This document shows, piece by piece, positions 16,620 to 26,971 of a stretch of 64,000 bases of DNA. Numbering within the stretch: position 1 is the first letter of the stretch; each line of letters begins with the position of its first letter. Below the pieces are notes generated by a model. That model was not told the origin of the DNA, ran no database searches, and saw only the letters and a program-made list of their open reading frames with translations. Origin of the DNA: Candidatus Laterigemmans baculatus (GTDB lineage Bacteria; Planctomycetota; Planctomycetia; Pirellulales; Pirellulaceae); contig NZ_WRPR01000037.1 of the NCBI RefSeq assembly GCF_010367455.1, forward strand, positions 1-64,000, written 5' to 3'. The position numbers and the translations under genes are program-made.

Positions 16620-17162
16620 TCACTCCGCGCGGATTCGGGAGACGGCGGGCGATAGGGGGAGCTCGTCTTGCCAGGCGATGCTGGTGACGAAGCGGGTGGC
16701 AAAGGCCTTCCGCTTCACCTCATCGATTCCATACGTGACGAGAAAATAATTCTCACCCACGCTCACGACCGTGCACAGCAAAGTCTCTCGGGAGACGTAC
16801 AATTCGACTCGCGGTTCTCCGTATTTCACCCCCGGTGGCAGATCGGGTTCTCGTTTCTTGAGCGACTCGCTGAACCGCTTCAGCTCAGCGTCTCTCGCCG
16901 CTGCGAACTCCGGATGCTTGGCCGCTAACTCCTCCTCATCCATAATTTTCGCATCTTGTAAGATCTCAAAATGCTTGTCCGAAAAGATCAGCAATTCCAG
17001 GTGCTGTGAATCTCCCTTCGGTGTAACGCCGAGTCGGACTCCGGGTTGCAGAAAGCCGGAGAGCGTGGAGGGCAGCGTTTCGGGCGAACTGGAGTTTTGG
17101 GCGATCGTGGCGGAGGTTGAAGCCCCGCACACAAGGAGCAGAAGGAGGAGGCGGTACAGCAT
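16620..17162 (-). CDS. Hypothetical secreted protein
   Basis: A 180-residue protein starting at ATG 17162, with a short signal peptide (MLYRLLLLLLVCGASTSATIAQ). The cysteine at position 12 is not in a good lipobox, so it is probably secreted rather than lipidated. The mature part alternates short strands and a charged helix (EEELAAKHPEFAAARDAELKRF). No family is recognised. Longer upstream starts would run into the gene on its 5' side and add arginine-rich, non-native sequence. It lies downstream of the YfhO-like gene on the same strand and may be co-transcribed with it. Confidence 0.65.
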   Translation of the reverse strand: MLYRLLLLLLVCGASTSATIAQNSSSPETLPSTLSGFLQPGVRLGVTPKGDSQHLELLIFSDKHFEILQDAKIMDEEELAAKHPEFAAARDAELKRFSESLKKREPDLPPGVKYGEPRVELYVSRETLLCTVVSVGENYFLVTYGIDEVKRKAFATRFVTSIAWQDELPLSPAVSRIRAE

Positions 17163-17226
17163 CTCTGAACCTCGCTGAAGTGCAGGGATCAAGCGGGCCG
17201 ATTGGACTCCATTGTAACAGCGGCAG

Positions 17227-19947
17227 TCACTGTGGGGGGTGGATTCGGTATCCGCAGAAAAGGAGTCCAACAATAGTCGAAGCGGTGATGAAGATTCCTG
17301 GAACGAGCCAAGCCGGACGGTAGTAGATCTCCAGCACGTGGCGACCCGGCGGGACGAGCACCCCTTGCGCGATCGCGTCGACGCGGTGGACCCGGCGCTG
17401 TTCCCACCGCGGTTCGTCGCGAGAGTCGACTCGCGCGGCTGCACCCTCGCGAGTCGGCACGGGGGCTGGTCGGATGCGAGCTTTCCAGAAACCGTCTTGA
17501 AGTTGCTGGACTGTCACGAGTCCGGCGGCAGGGGCGTCGACGAGGATTTGGAGTCGCTCAGGGCGCCACGAGAGGAGCCTGACGCGAGCCGCATGGGCTG
17601 AGCCCGCAGGCGATTCGCCGGGGTCGCCACTCTGTGAATTCTCCGTGGCAAGTTCACTTCCTTCGATCCGGGGACTCGCCGCTCCTTCTCGAGCGAGAAT
17701 TTCCCCGAACAGCGCGTGCAGCTCGCTGCGAATCTGTTCGGTGGAGCTGAGCCGCTGCTGGTCGTTGGTGACGCTCCAAGTGGAGTGCCAGCGGACCAGC
17801 GGCAGCGGGTCGCGGACAGGTGTGAAGTGAGGGCGGACGGTGAGCTCGGCCAGAGCTGGTAGCGGTGGCGGCACCAGAGCTGGTTCTCGGCGGTCGACCG
17901 TCGCGGCGATACCCAGGTAACGGTGCAGTGATTCGACGAACCGGCCGCGGTCTGCGGCGGGGAGCTCGAACGCGTACTGTCGAGCCTCATGCCAAAAAAG
18001 CGTTGAACGAACCGAGGCGATCGAGACAGCCGAATTGGTGACTGCCGCGGAGTCGGCCAAATGCCAACGCAGGAACCACAGCTGGCGCTGCGCGACTTCG
18101 ACTTCCCGCAGCCGATCAGCCGAGTGCGTTCGCTGCCAATGCGACGGCCAATCTTGGGAATTGACTCGTGAAAGGAACCGTCGGGGCGGCTCGTTGGCTG
18201 TCGGCTCGGCGGACGCGACCGTGAAGCGAGGAACCGTCGCAAGCTGCCACGAGACGGAGCACCCCAAATCGACTAACAGAATCGCTAGCGCAATGGGTAC
18301 ACAATGAGCACGAGCAAGACGACGCGCCGCACCGTGCGAGCGGAGCCTCGGCGGCACCATGCGCTGCGGACGACTCCGCTGCTGTCCACCTCGCCGCAAC
18401 AGCCATCCGTAGCTGGCGGCGAGCATGATCGTCAGCCACAGCGACCACCGCAGGCGATGGAGCCCGGTGGCCAGGCTGAGTGGGCCCCAGAGGCGGTCGG
18501 CATAATCGCCTTCCGCGATGCGGGCCTCTAGGACGGCGCGGAACCCGGGGAGCCAGCTGATTGCGAATGCGGCGACGGCAGCCAAGCAAATTCCCCAGGC
18601 GACGCATCCGCCGCGGCGCCACGAGTGCCGCATCGACGGGCTGAGGAACAGGGCGGTCCAAACCGCCGCGCCGAGAGCCGCGAAGGGGAGCCACTTGGCT
18701 GGATAGCGAAACTGGCCATAGCCTGGCACGAACGTCACCAGCCACCAGTAACTGCCCCCGGCCGCGTCCGATAGGTCGGCCGGCATCGGCAGACCCACCG
18801 CTTGCAAGCCAACACGCAGCAGACGACCGACGCCAAAATCTCCGAGCGAGAGCAACAAGCCGGCTACCACCAAACCTTGCCAGACCGTCCAGCGGCGGGG
18901 AGCGAGCGGCCCGGCGAGTAGGCCGATGAGCGGCAACAGGCCAGCGTACAACGTCAGCGTCCACATCCGCGGTTCGCCCGGAATCAATCGCGTCAGCCGG
19001 CCGTTCACCGGAAACAGCTCTCCGGAAACAAAAGGCGAAGCGAACTCCGCCCAGTGCCAGGGAGCGATGCTGTAGTCGTAGACGTCGGTCGCGTGACGCA
19101 CGCTGGCCCGCTGAGCCGGAGTCGTCTTTTCGGCCGGAGCAGAGCGTGTGGGGTGTGGGGCTTCTGCGGGTGCCGCTGGAGCGTCGATGGCGGAAGCCAT
19201 CCGGCTGTAGATGCTCGGTGGGGCCGTTGCCCGGCGCCAACTCTGGAGCGACCAGGCAGCCCCGGGGAGGATTTGCAGCGAAGCGAGTCCGGCGGCGAGC
19301 AGCACACAGGCGAGCAAGGGCACCAGTTGCGGTTTCGGCACAACCGCCTCGTTTTGCTGGCTCAGACGCTTCCAGTAGGCTCGGCCGCGGAGCGTCGCCC
19401 AGTACAGGCCACAAAACAAGGCAGCATGGAAAGCGGTCTGCGGATCGCCACCGAGAATGGCCATCGCGAGCCCCAACGACCCGACGGTGACGACGCCGAG
19501 GGAGGGACGGTGGATTGCGCGGAGCATTGCCCCGACCGCCCAGGGGAGCCACGCGGCTCCGACTAGGAATGGCGGATTGGTGTAGAGGAAGAAGACGGGA
19601 CCAGCGGCTGGGTAGATCACCGCGGCGGCCAGTGAGGCGAGGTCGGCTCGTCGTATGCTTCCGCTGGTACCCGAAGGCTGCGCCGAAAGCCGTTCATGCT
19701 GCGAAGCCCAGCGGGCCACCCAGAACGCGCCGCTGCCGGCGATCAAGAGATGGCCGACGACATACAGCGTCATCGCGTCATCGGCCGGCAACCACGCAAA
19801 CAGTAGTCGCGGCGGATAGAAAATTGCGGTCGTCGTTTCCCCGGCCACGGGAACCCCAAAGCGATCCCAAGGGTTCCAGAGCGGCAGCCCGCCGGCAGCC
19901 ATCCGCTCCCCGAGCTGGCCGTAGAGCGGGAGATAGAACTGGCTCAC
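17227..19947 (-). CDS. YfhO-like polytopic membrane protein
   Basis: A protein of 906 residues or more with many transmembrane helices and a conserved early motif, YLPLYGQLGERMAAGGLPLWNPWDRFG. This is typical of the YfhO/GT-C-related membrane proteins of planctomycetes, thought to use lipid-linked sugars. The C-terminal 300 residues form a soluble domain ending in a final helix (GIFITASTIVGLLFCGY). The given start is the GTG at 19947. The open frame extends upstream to about 20085 and encodes RFWIAAILLWVAWLFAPCLL, a helix that belongs to the family N-terminus, but no ATG/GTG/TTG exists there. The true start may be a rare codon, or the 5' end was damaged. It follows atpC on the same strand. 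Confidence 0.75.
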   Translation of the reverse strand: MSQFYLPLYGQLGERMAAGGLPLWNPWDRFGVPVAGETTTAIFYPPRLLFAWLPADDAMTLYVVGHLLIAGSGAFWVARWASQHERLSAQPSGTSGSIRRADLASLAAAVIYPAAGPVFFLYTNPPFLVGAAWLPWAVGAMLRAIHRPSLGVVTVGSLGLAMAILGGDPQTAFHAALFCGLYWATLRGRAYWKRLSQQNEAVVPKPQLVPLLACVLLAAGLASLQILPGAAWSLQSWRRATAPPSIYSRMASAIDAPAAPAEAPHPTRSAPAEKTTPAQRASVRHATDVYDYSIAPWHWAEFASPFVSGELFPVNGRLTRLIPGEPRMWTLTLYAGLLPLIGLLAGPLAPRRWTVWQGLVVAGLLLSLGDFGVGRLLRVGLQAVGLPMPADLSDAAGGSYWWLVTFVPGYGQFRYPAKWLPFAALGAAVWTALFLSPSMRHSWRRGGCVAWGICLAAVAAFAISWLPGFRAVLEARIAEGDYADRLWGPLSLATGLHRLRWSLWLTIMLAASYGWLLRRGGQQRSRPQRMVPPRLRSHGAARRLARAHCVPIALAILLVDLGCSVSWQLATVPRFTVASAEPTANEPPRRFLSRVNSQDWPSHWQRTHSADRLREVEVAQRQLWFLRWHLADSAAVTNSAVSIASVRSTLFWHEARQYAFELPAADRGRFVESLHRYLGIAATVDRREPALVPPPLPALAELTVRPHFTPVRDPLPLVRWHSTWSVTNDQQRLSSTEQIRSELHALFGEILAREGAASPRIEGSELATENSQSGDPGESPAGSAHAARVRLLSWRPERLQILVDAPAAGLVTVQQLQDGFWKARIRPAPVPTREGAAARVDSRDEPRWEQRRVHRVDAIAQGVLVPPGRHVLEIYYRPAWLVPGIFITASTIVGLLFCGYRIHPPQ

Positions 19948-20116
19948 GTCGCGGAAGGCGAGCCGTTCGAAGCCGAGCAGACAGGGGGCGAAGAGCCACG
20001 CGACCCAAAGCAGAATCGCGGCGATCCAGAACCGCGGCCGGTGGAGGAGAGTTAGCCGGGGGAGGATGAGATGTCCGGCAATGGTTCAAGTGGCGGCGAG
20101 AGGGATAAACCTTCGT

Positions 20117-20140
20117 CACCCTCCCGCTCGCGGGAGGGTG
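20117..20140. repeat. Family E hairpin CACCCTCCCG-CTCG-CGGGAGGGTG
   Basis: A perfect 10-bp stem with a 4-nt loop between atpC and the YfhO-like frame. The same hairpin motif occurs at 32453 and 51345. It could attenuate readthrough from the atp operon, but no T-run follows on either strand. Confidence 0.7.
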
Positions 20141-20182
20141 GTGGTTGGGCATCGCAGCGAGACTCTATCTCAGTGCGGCATC

Positions 20183-20578
20183 TCAGTGCGGTGCGCGGGC
20201 GGCTCGCAATTGGCCGCGGGCGCGGAGCTGGGCCGCGTCGCGGATGTATCGCAGCTCGGGGGTATTGCCGGGCATCGCCAGGGCTTCGCTGAGCGATCGC
20301 TCGGCCGCCGCCGCATCGATCTGCTCGGCCGGGATCGCCCGGCTGGTCAGCACCGAGACGACGTCGTTTTCGACTTGAGCGAAGCCGCCGTCGATGAACA
20401 GCTGCTGCGTCCCCGTTTCGGTTTGCAGTTTCAGCAGACCGTAGCCGAGCCGCCCGATCAGCGGCGCTCGGCCTGCTGCCACACCGAGCTCGCCGTCGTA
20501 CATCGGAAGCGTCACGTACGACGCTTCGCGATCGATCTCGGTCCGCTCCGGGGTTACCACTACACAGCGAATCGCCAT
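20183..20578 (-). CDS. atpC: F1Fo ATP synthase subunit epsilon
   Basis: A 131-residue subunit of the F1 central stalk. The N-terminal beta-sandwich is clear (VVVTPERTEIDREASYVTLPMYDGELGV...GRLGYGLLKL), with the FIDGGFAQVENDVVSVLTSRA segment. The C-terminal helical pair is present (AAAERSLSEAL...). It is the last atp gene, 3 nt downstream of atpD. Confidence 0.93.
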   Translation of the reverse strand: MAIRCVVVTPERTEIDREASYVTLPMYDGELGVAAGRAPLIGRLGYGLLKLQTETGTQQLFIDGGFAQVENDVVSVLTSRAIPAEQIDAAAAERSLSEALAMPGNTPELRYIRDAAQLRARGQLRAARAPH

Positions 20579-20581
20579 CGG

Positions 20582-22060
<1,479 letters not shown>

Positions 22061-22091
22061 TTATGAGTTTTTTAAATCGGTGAGCGGAAAA

Positions 22092-22988
22092 TCAGTTGGC
22101 GAGCGCTTCGACGCCGCCGATGATCTCCATGATTTCGCCAGTGATCTGAGCTTGGCGGGCGCGGTTGTAAGTCATCGAGAGTTGTTTGATGATCTCGCCC
22201 GCGTTCTCGGTCGCGCTCTTCATCGCCACCATCCGTGCGACCTGTTCGCTCACCGCGGCGTCGAGGAAGCATTTGAAGAGGCGGATCTTGAAGCTGGTCG
22301 GGACGACCTCTTCGAGCACGCTCACGGCCGAGGGGTGGAACTCGTAGTCGACCGTGGCCGAACCACCCGGGCCAGCCCCGTTCGCTTCGTCCGCCGCACT
22401 CTCCAGATTGCCGAGCGGGAGCAGGGTCTCGACGACCGCCTCCTGCTTGCTGGTGCTGATGAAGCGGGTGTAGGCAACGTCGAGCCGGTCGATCTGGCCG
22501 GTGACGAACTGTTCCAGATAGCGATTGGCGATCTGCTCGACGTCAGCGTAGGAGGGCTGGTCCTCGAATTGGGTGTAGCTGGTGTCGACGTTGATGCCGC
22601 GGAATTTGAAGGAGCCAATGCCTCGCTTGCCGCTGACCTCAAGGCGGACGTTGGGGATGCTTTCCCGCAGCGTCTGCAGCCGCGGGTTGGCGATCCGCAG
22701 GACCGAACTGTTGTAACCGCCGCACAGCCCGCGGTTGCTGGTCAGCACCAGCAAGGTGGCGGCTCGCGTCTCCTCTCGCGGCTCGAGCAACGGGTGCTCG
22801 ACTTCGGCCCCGGCGGCCGCCAAGCGGGAGACGATCTGCGTGATGCGATCGGTGTAAGCGGTGGCGGCTGCGGCGCGATCCATGGCTTTGCGGTAGCGAG
22901 CCGTGGCGATCAATTCCATGGTCCGCGTGATCTTGCGGATGTTGCGAATTGACTTGCGTCGTTTATCAAGACTACGAGCGTTGGCCAT
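22092..22988 (-). CDS. atpG: F1Fo ATP synthase subunit gamma
   Basis: A 298-residue rotor subunit. The N-terminal helix (RRKSIRNIRKITRTMELIATARYRKA), the central GLCGGYNSSVLR motif and the C-terminal helix (MVAMKSATENAGEIIKQLSMTYNRARQAQITGEI, given in parts) are all canonical. It lies between the inserted DUF4870 gene and atpD. Confidence 0.96.
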   Translation of the reverse strand: MANARSLDKRRKSIRNIRKITRTMELIATARYRKAMDRAAAATAYTDRITQIVSRLAAAGAEVEHPLLEPREETRAATLLVLTSNRGLCGGYNSSVLRIANPRLQTLRESIPNVRLEVSGKRGIGSFKFRGINVDTSYTQFEDQPSYADVEQIANRYLEQFVTGQIDRLDVAYTRFISTSKQEAVVETLLPLGNLESAADEANGAGPGGSATVDYEFHPSAVSVLEEVVPTSFKIRLFKCFLDAAVSEQVARMVAMKSATENAGEIIKQLSMTYNRARQAQITGEIMEIIGGVEALAN

Positions 22989-23016
22989 GAAGATTAATTC
23001 GAACGCGTGAGCGGAT

Positions 23017-23475
23017 TTAGAGCAATCGCAACGTGAAAGGGTATCGGTAGGGTCGTCCCTCCTGAACCGACTTCGCCGCCAGCACCATCATGATGATGTC
23101 GTAAAGAATCAGAGCGATGCTGAGGAAGATTCCAATCACAAAGAACACCAGGACAAAACACACAATTCCAGCGATCAGGATCGTGATCTGGAAATTCAGC
23201 GACTCTTTGGCCTGATCATCAACCAGTGGCATCGACTCCCGCTGGAGAAACCACACCAGGGCAGGAGCAATAATATTGAAAAACGGAATCGGCACCGCGA
23301 ACCCCGCCAGGGGAACGAGGTGGGCGGCCATCGCCCAGTTCTTCTCCGCCGTGCTGTAGGGAGCCAAGTCGCCTCCCTTCGCAGGACTCACGCCGGAGGA
23401 GGCAGAGCTCGGCGTGCGGTACGGTTCGGTCGGTCCGGGGGTGCCGGTCGGTCCGGTTGGGGGCGAGACATTCAT
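23017..23475 (-). CDS. DUF4870 domain-containing membrane protein inside the atp operon
   Basis: A 152-residue protein. A Pro/Thr/Ser-rich N-terminus of about 45 residues precedes the DUF4870 (Tic20-like) domain: EKNWAMAAHLVPLAGFAVP, a second hydrophobic segment, LVDDQAKESLNFQITI, and two or three more membrane helices. It interrupts the usual atpA-atpG junction and is on the same strand, so it should be co-transcribed with the ATP synthase. A role in Fo assembly is only a guess. The start is set at ATG 23475. A GTG at 23502 is also possible and adds nine residues. Neither has a strong SD. Confidence 0.75.
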   Translation of the reverse strand: MNVSPPTGPTGTPGPTEPYRTPSSASSGVSPAKGGDLAPYSTAEKNWAMAAHLVPLAGFAVPIPFFNIIAPALVWFLQRESMPLVDDQAKESLNFQITILIAGIVCFVLVFFVIGIFLSIALILYDIIMMVLAAKSVQEGRPYRYPFTLRLL

Positions 23476-23587
23476 GGCAAGCACTCGGCTCGATGCAACC
23501 ACGGGCCGCCGCCGGGGCGGCCCGATTCGTCAATCCTGCCCGCTCCACGACGAAGACCGGGCGTCCGGCTCGGAGGGGCCGACTCGA

Positions 23588-25117
23588 TTAGACCACACTC
23601 GTCTCGGCGGAGCTTCGGAATCCTTTGTTGAAGTCGCTGATCGTCGACTGCAGCAGGGCCTCGATCTCGCTGGTCAGGTCCCCCTGGTCGCTGATCGACT
23701 GCAGCAAGCCCGGGTGCTTGTCGCGAACGAACTGCAGGAATTCCGATTCCCACCGCTGGACCTCGCTGACCGGGATTTTGTCCAAGTAGCCGCGGGTACC
23801 GGCGTAGATGCTGATCACCTGCTCGGCGACCGGCAGCGGCTGGTACTGGGGCTGCTTGAGCAATTCGACCATGCGGTAACCGCGGTCGAGCTGGCGCTGG
23901 GTGTCCGGGTCGAGGTCGGTGCCGAGTTGGGCAAACGCTTCGAGGGCCCGGAAGGCGGCCAAGTCGAGTCGCAACCCGCCGGCAACTTTCTTCATCGCCT
24001 TGATCTGAGCCGCCCCACCGACGCGGGAGACCGAGATCCCGGCGTTCATCGCGGGGCGAATCCCAGAGAAGAACAAGTCGGGCTGGAGATAGATCTGACC
24101 GTCGGTGATCGAGATCACGTTGGTGGGGATGTAAGCTGAAACTTCCCCTTCGAGCGTCTCGATGATCGGCAGGCTGGTCAGCGAGCCGCCGCCGAGTTCG
24201 TCCGACAGTTTGGCCGAACGCTCGAGCAGCCGGCTGTGGCAGTAGAACACGTCCCCCGGGTAGGCCTCGCGACCCGGCGGGCGACGCATCAGAAGACTCA
24301 TCTGGCGGTAGGCCACCGCCTGCTTGGACAAGTCATCGTAGACGATCAAGGCGTGCCCGCCGTTGAACATGAAGTGCTCGGCCATCGCCGTTCCGGCGTA
24401 GGGAGCGACGTACTGCAGCGGAGCGGGGCTGCTCGCTCCGGCGGCGATGACGGTGGTGTACTCCATCGCCCCGTTGCGTTCGAGCACGTCGACGACCGCG
24501 GCGACCGCCGAGTCCTTCTGGCCGATGGCGACGTAAAAGCACTTCACGCCGGTGTGTTTCTGGTTCAGGATCGCATCGATCGCGATCGCCGTCTTCCCGG
24601 TCTTGCGGTCACCGATGATCAGCTCGCGCTGTCCGCGTCCGATCGGCGTCATCGCGTCGACCGCTTTGATCCCGGTCTGCATCGGCTCCTTGACCGGCTG
24701 CCGCTCGGCCACGCCGGCGGCGATGATCTCGACCGGGCGGCTGAGGTCGGTCTGCAGCGGACCTTTGCCGTCGATCGGATTGCCGAGCGGGTCGAGCACG
24801 CGGCCGACGACTGCGTCGCCGACTGGAACGCTCAGCAGCGCCCCGGTCGCCCGGACCTCGTCCCCTTCCTCGATCGTCAGGTAGTCGCCGAGGATGATCA
24901 CGCCGACGCTGTTTTCCTCGAGGTTGAACGCCAACCCGATCGCGCCGTTGGGGAACTCGACCATTTCACCGGCCATGACGCCGGACAAGCCGTAGACGCG
25001 AGCGATCCCGTCACCGACTTCCAGCACGGTGCCGACTTCGCGGACGTCGATCTTATTCTCGAAATGCTCGATCTCGGCTTGCAGAACCGATGCGATTTCG
25101 TCGGAGTTGAATTTCAT
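23588..25117 (-). CDS. atpA: F1Fo ATP synthase subunit alpha
   Basis: A 509-residue non-catalytic nucleotide-binding subunit. Walker A is [13 protein letters not shown]. The conserved [20 protein letters not shown] and [10 protein letters not shown] segments and the arginine-finger region [18 protein letters not shown] are intact. The length is normal. A 470-nt distance to atpG on the 3' side is filled by the DUF4870 gene. Confidence 0.97.
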   Translation of the reverse strand: MKFNSDEIASVLQAEIEHFENKIDVREVGTVLEVGDGIARVYGLSGVMAGEMVEFPNGAIGLAFNLEENSVGVIILGDYLTIEEGDEVRATGALLSVPVGDAVVGRVLDPLGNPIDGKGPLQTDLSRPVEIIAAGVAERQPVKEPMQTGIKAVDAMTPIGRGQRELIIGDRKTGKTAIAIDAILNQKHTGVKCFYVAIGQKDSAVAAVVDVLERNGAMEYTTVIAAGASSPAPLQYVAPYAGTAMAEHFMFNGGHALIVYDDLSKQAVAYRQMSLLMRRPPGREAYPGDVFYCHSRLLERSAKLSDELGGGSLTSLPIIETLEGEVSAYIPTNVISITDGQIYLQPDLFFSGIRPAMNAGISVSRVGGAAQIKAMKKVAGGLRLDLAAFRALEAFAQLGTDLDPDTQRQLDRGYRMVELLKQPQYQPLPVAEQVISIYAGTRGYLDKIPVSEVQRWESEFLQFVRDKHPGLLQSISDQGDLTSEIEALLQSTISDFNKGFRSSAETSVV

Positions 25118-25228
25118 CCGTCGTACTTCCTCAGATGGCCACCGTTCGCTCGATTGAAACCGTTTCCCATGCTGGGATCAGCGGTGCGACCAAGCCGGTT
25201 ATGGATGAGTTGAAAGTTGTAAGGTTGT

Positions 25229-25861
25229 TCAGCCGGCGGTCCCGACGGCGAACCGATCCGCATTCTCGAGCATCTGGCGGGCAAACGTCTGTCGAGTCTT
25301 GCGAGCCATGCGTGAGAGCCGATTCGAAACGCTCGAATCGAACACGGTGTCGCCGATGCGAACGACCAGCCCACCGATCAACTGCGGGTCGACCGTTTCG
25401 CGGAGCACGATCTCCTGCCCCATCGTCTCGGCCAGCCGCGCGCGAACCGCCTGCCGCAATTCCTCCGACAACGGGACCGCCGAGCGGACTTCCGCGACCA
25501 ACCGCCCGGCCCGCTCGTCGCGAATCGCGACCGCCGACGCGGCGATTTGCTTGAGGTAGCCGAGCCGTTCGCGGCGAGCGACGATCTTGAGGAAATGGAG
25601 CAGCGTCGGATGGACCTGCGAAGCGAACAGCCGATCGAGGATCCGCTGCTTCTCTTCGGGGTCGACCCGGGGCGAGGCGAACGCCGCGGCCAAGGTCGGG
25701 TGCTGGTCGAGGACGTCGCTGACCAGCGACTCGAACTGGTCGACGATCGCGTCGGCCGCGCCACTCTTCTGAGCCGCCGCGAGCAAGGCCTCGGCGTAGA
25801 CGCGACCGAGATGCTCGGCCCCGGTGTCAAACACCGTTTCGTGTCGGACTTGTTCGTCCAC
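25229..25861 (-). CDS. atpH: F1Fo ATP synthase subunit delta
   Basis: A 210-residue peripheral-stalk subunit. The N-terminal helical domain begins LGRVYAEALLAAAQKSGAAD. The C-terminal conserved stretch contains the typical GGLVVRIGDTVFDSSVSNRLSRM signature (in parts). It lies between atpF and atpA, the standard order. It is slightly longer than the usual ~180 residues because of N- and C-terminal extensions. Confidence 0.93.
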   Translation of the reverse strand: MDEQVRHETVFDTGAEHLGRVYAEALLAAAQKSGAADAIVDQFESLVSDVLDQHPTLAAAFASPRVDPEEKQRILDRLFASQVHPTLLHFLKIVARRERLGYLKQIAASAVAIRDERAGRLVAEVRSAVPLSEELRQAVRARLAETMGQEIVLRETVDPQLIGGLVVRIGDTVFDSSVSNRLSRMARKTRQTFARQMLENADRFAVGTAG

Positions 25862-25912
25862 GTGCTAAACTCTGCGGAGATGTGACTGGGGAAAAGTAAC
25901 CGCCAACAGCGC

Positions 25913-26605
25913 TCAGTTCCGGCTGGGGATGCGTTCGAGCGATTGGCGGATCAGCTCGGCGTGGTCGCTCGGATTGAGCTCCCGGCCAACCACCTGACGC
26001 GCCAGGGCGATCGCCAATTCCGACGTCTGGTCGGCCAGTTCGGTGATCGCCACCGTCTTGGCCGCTTCGATGTCGGCCACCGCCCGCTGCCGCTGGCGGT
26101 CGGCATCTCCCTTGGCTTCCTCGACGATCCGGGCGCCGGTCCGTTCGGCGTCGCGACGCGCTTCGGCCAACATCTCCTGCACCTTCACCTGAGCCTCGTC
26201 CAGCTGGGTCTGGTACTGGGCGAGCAGCTGCTTGGCTTCCCGGTTGGCCCGCTCGGCGTCCTGCAGATCGGTGTGAATCTTGTTCTCACGCGCCTGCAGG
26301 CCGGCGAGGATCTGGGGCCAGACGAACTTGCCCAAGATGGCCAACACGACCAAGAAGATCAGCAGGTTCCAAACCGCCGAGCCGAAATCGATGTTCAGCA
26401 GCGGCGGGGCCTCGGCATGCGCGGCATGCTCATCGTGCGCGAGATGCTCGTCATGCACCTCGACGTCGACGGCCTCGGCAGGCACTTCCCCGGGGGTCGC
26501 TTGGGCCGAACAGACCGCCGGCGAGATCACAACCGCCAGCACCATCAGCAGCGACGCCAGGAGGCGGCGAAGGGTGATGCAAGAAAACGGAGTTCGAAAG
26601 TCCAT
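25913..26605 (-). CDS. atpF: F1Fo ATP synthase subunit b with an extra N-terminal hydrophobic segment
   Basis: A 230-residue peripheral-stalk subunit. The anchoring helix (SAVWNLLIFLVVLAILGKFVW) and the long coiled coil (QARENKIHTDLQDAERANREAKQLL...) are typical. Unusually, about 65 residues come first: a signal-peptide-like helix ending CSAQATP, then an acidic/histidine-rich stretch with DEHLAHDEHAAHAE. Planctomycete b subunits with such leaders exist, but most bacterial b subunits start at the anchor. Whether the leader is cleaved is unknown. The start is ATG 26605; an in-frame TTG at 26617 is possible. Confidence 0.9.
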   Translation of the reverse strand: MDFRTPFSCITLRRLLASLLMVLAVVISPAVCSAQATPGEVPAEAVDVEVHDEHLAHDEHAAHAEAPPLLNIDFGSAVWNLLIFLVVLAILGKFVWPQILAGLQARENKIHTDLQDAERANREAKQLLAQYQTQLDEAQVKVQEMLAEARRDAERTGARIVEEAKGDADRQRQRAVADIEAAKTVAITELADQTSELAIALARQVVGRELNPSDHAELIRQSLERIPSRN

Positions 26606-26643
26606 CGGCTTTACCAACCGCCCAAAGGAGAAGAGGAGACAGA

Positions 26644-26889
26644 TTAAAGGATGTAGGCCAGAATCAGACCGATCACCGTCACACCTTCGATCAGAGCGGC
26701 GGCGATCAGCATGTTCGTGCCGATCCGGCCAGCCGCTTCGGGCTGACGAGCGATCGCGTCGACGGCGCTGCCCCCGATGCGGCCGATGCCCCAGCCCGCG
26801 CCGAGGATGATCAGGCCCATGCCCAGACCAACGCCGAACTTGTAAAAGGTCTCGTCCACCTGGGCCAACATCAAAGCAAATTCCAACAT
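26644..26889 (-). CDS. atpE: F1Fo ATP synthase subunit c
   Basis: An 81-residue two-helix proteolipid of the rotor ring. The polar loop ARQPEA joins the helices. The ion-binding carboxylate is the Glu in AALIEGVTVIGLIL. The residues after this Glu are Gly-Val, not the Ser-Thr of sodium-type rings, so proton coupling is favoured. It follows atpB and precedes atpF. Confidence 0.96.
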   Translation of the reverse strand: MLEFALMLAQVDETFYKFGVGLGMGLIILGAGWGIGRIGGSAVDAIARQPEAAGRIGTNMLIAAALIEGVTVIGLILAYIL

Positions 26890-26971
26890 CTTCTCGATGC
26901 TCCTAACTCGTAACCAAAGATGGTCCGTAAACGGGGGCGGAAAGGTAAGAAATCAGATCTAGCGGGATAGC

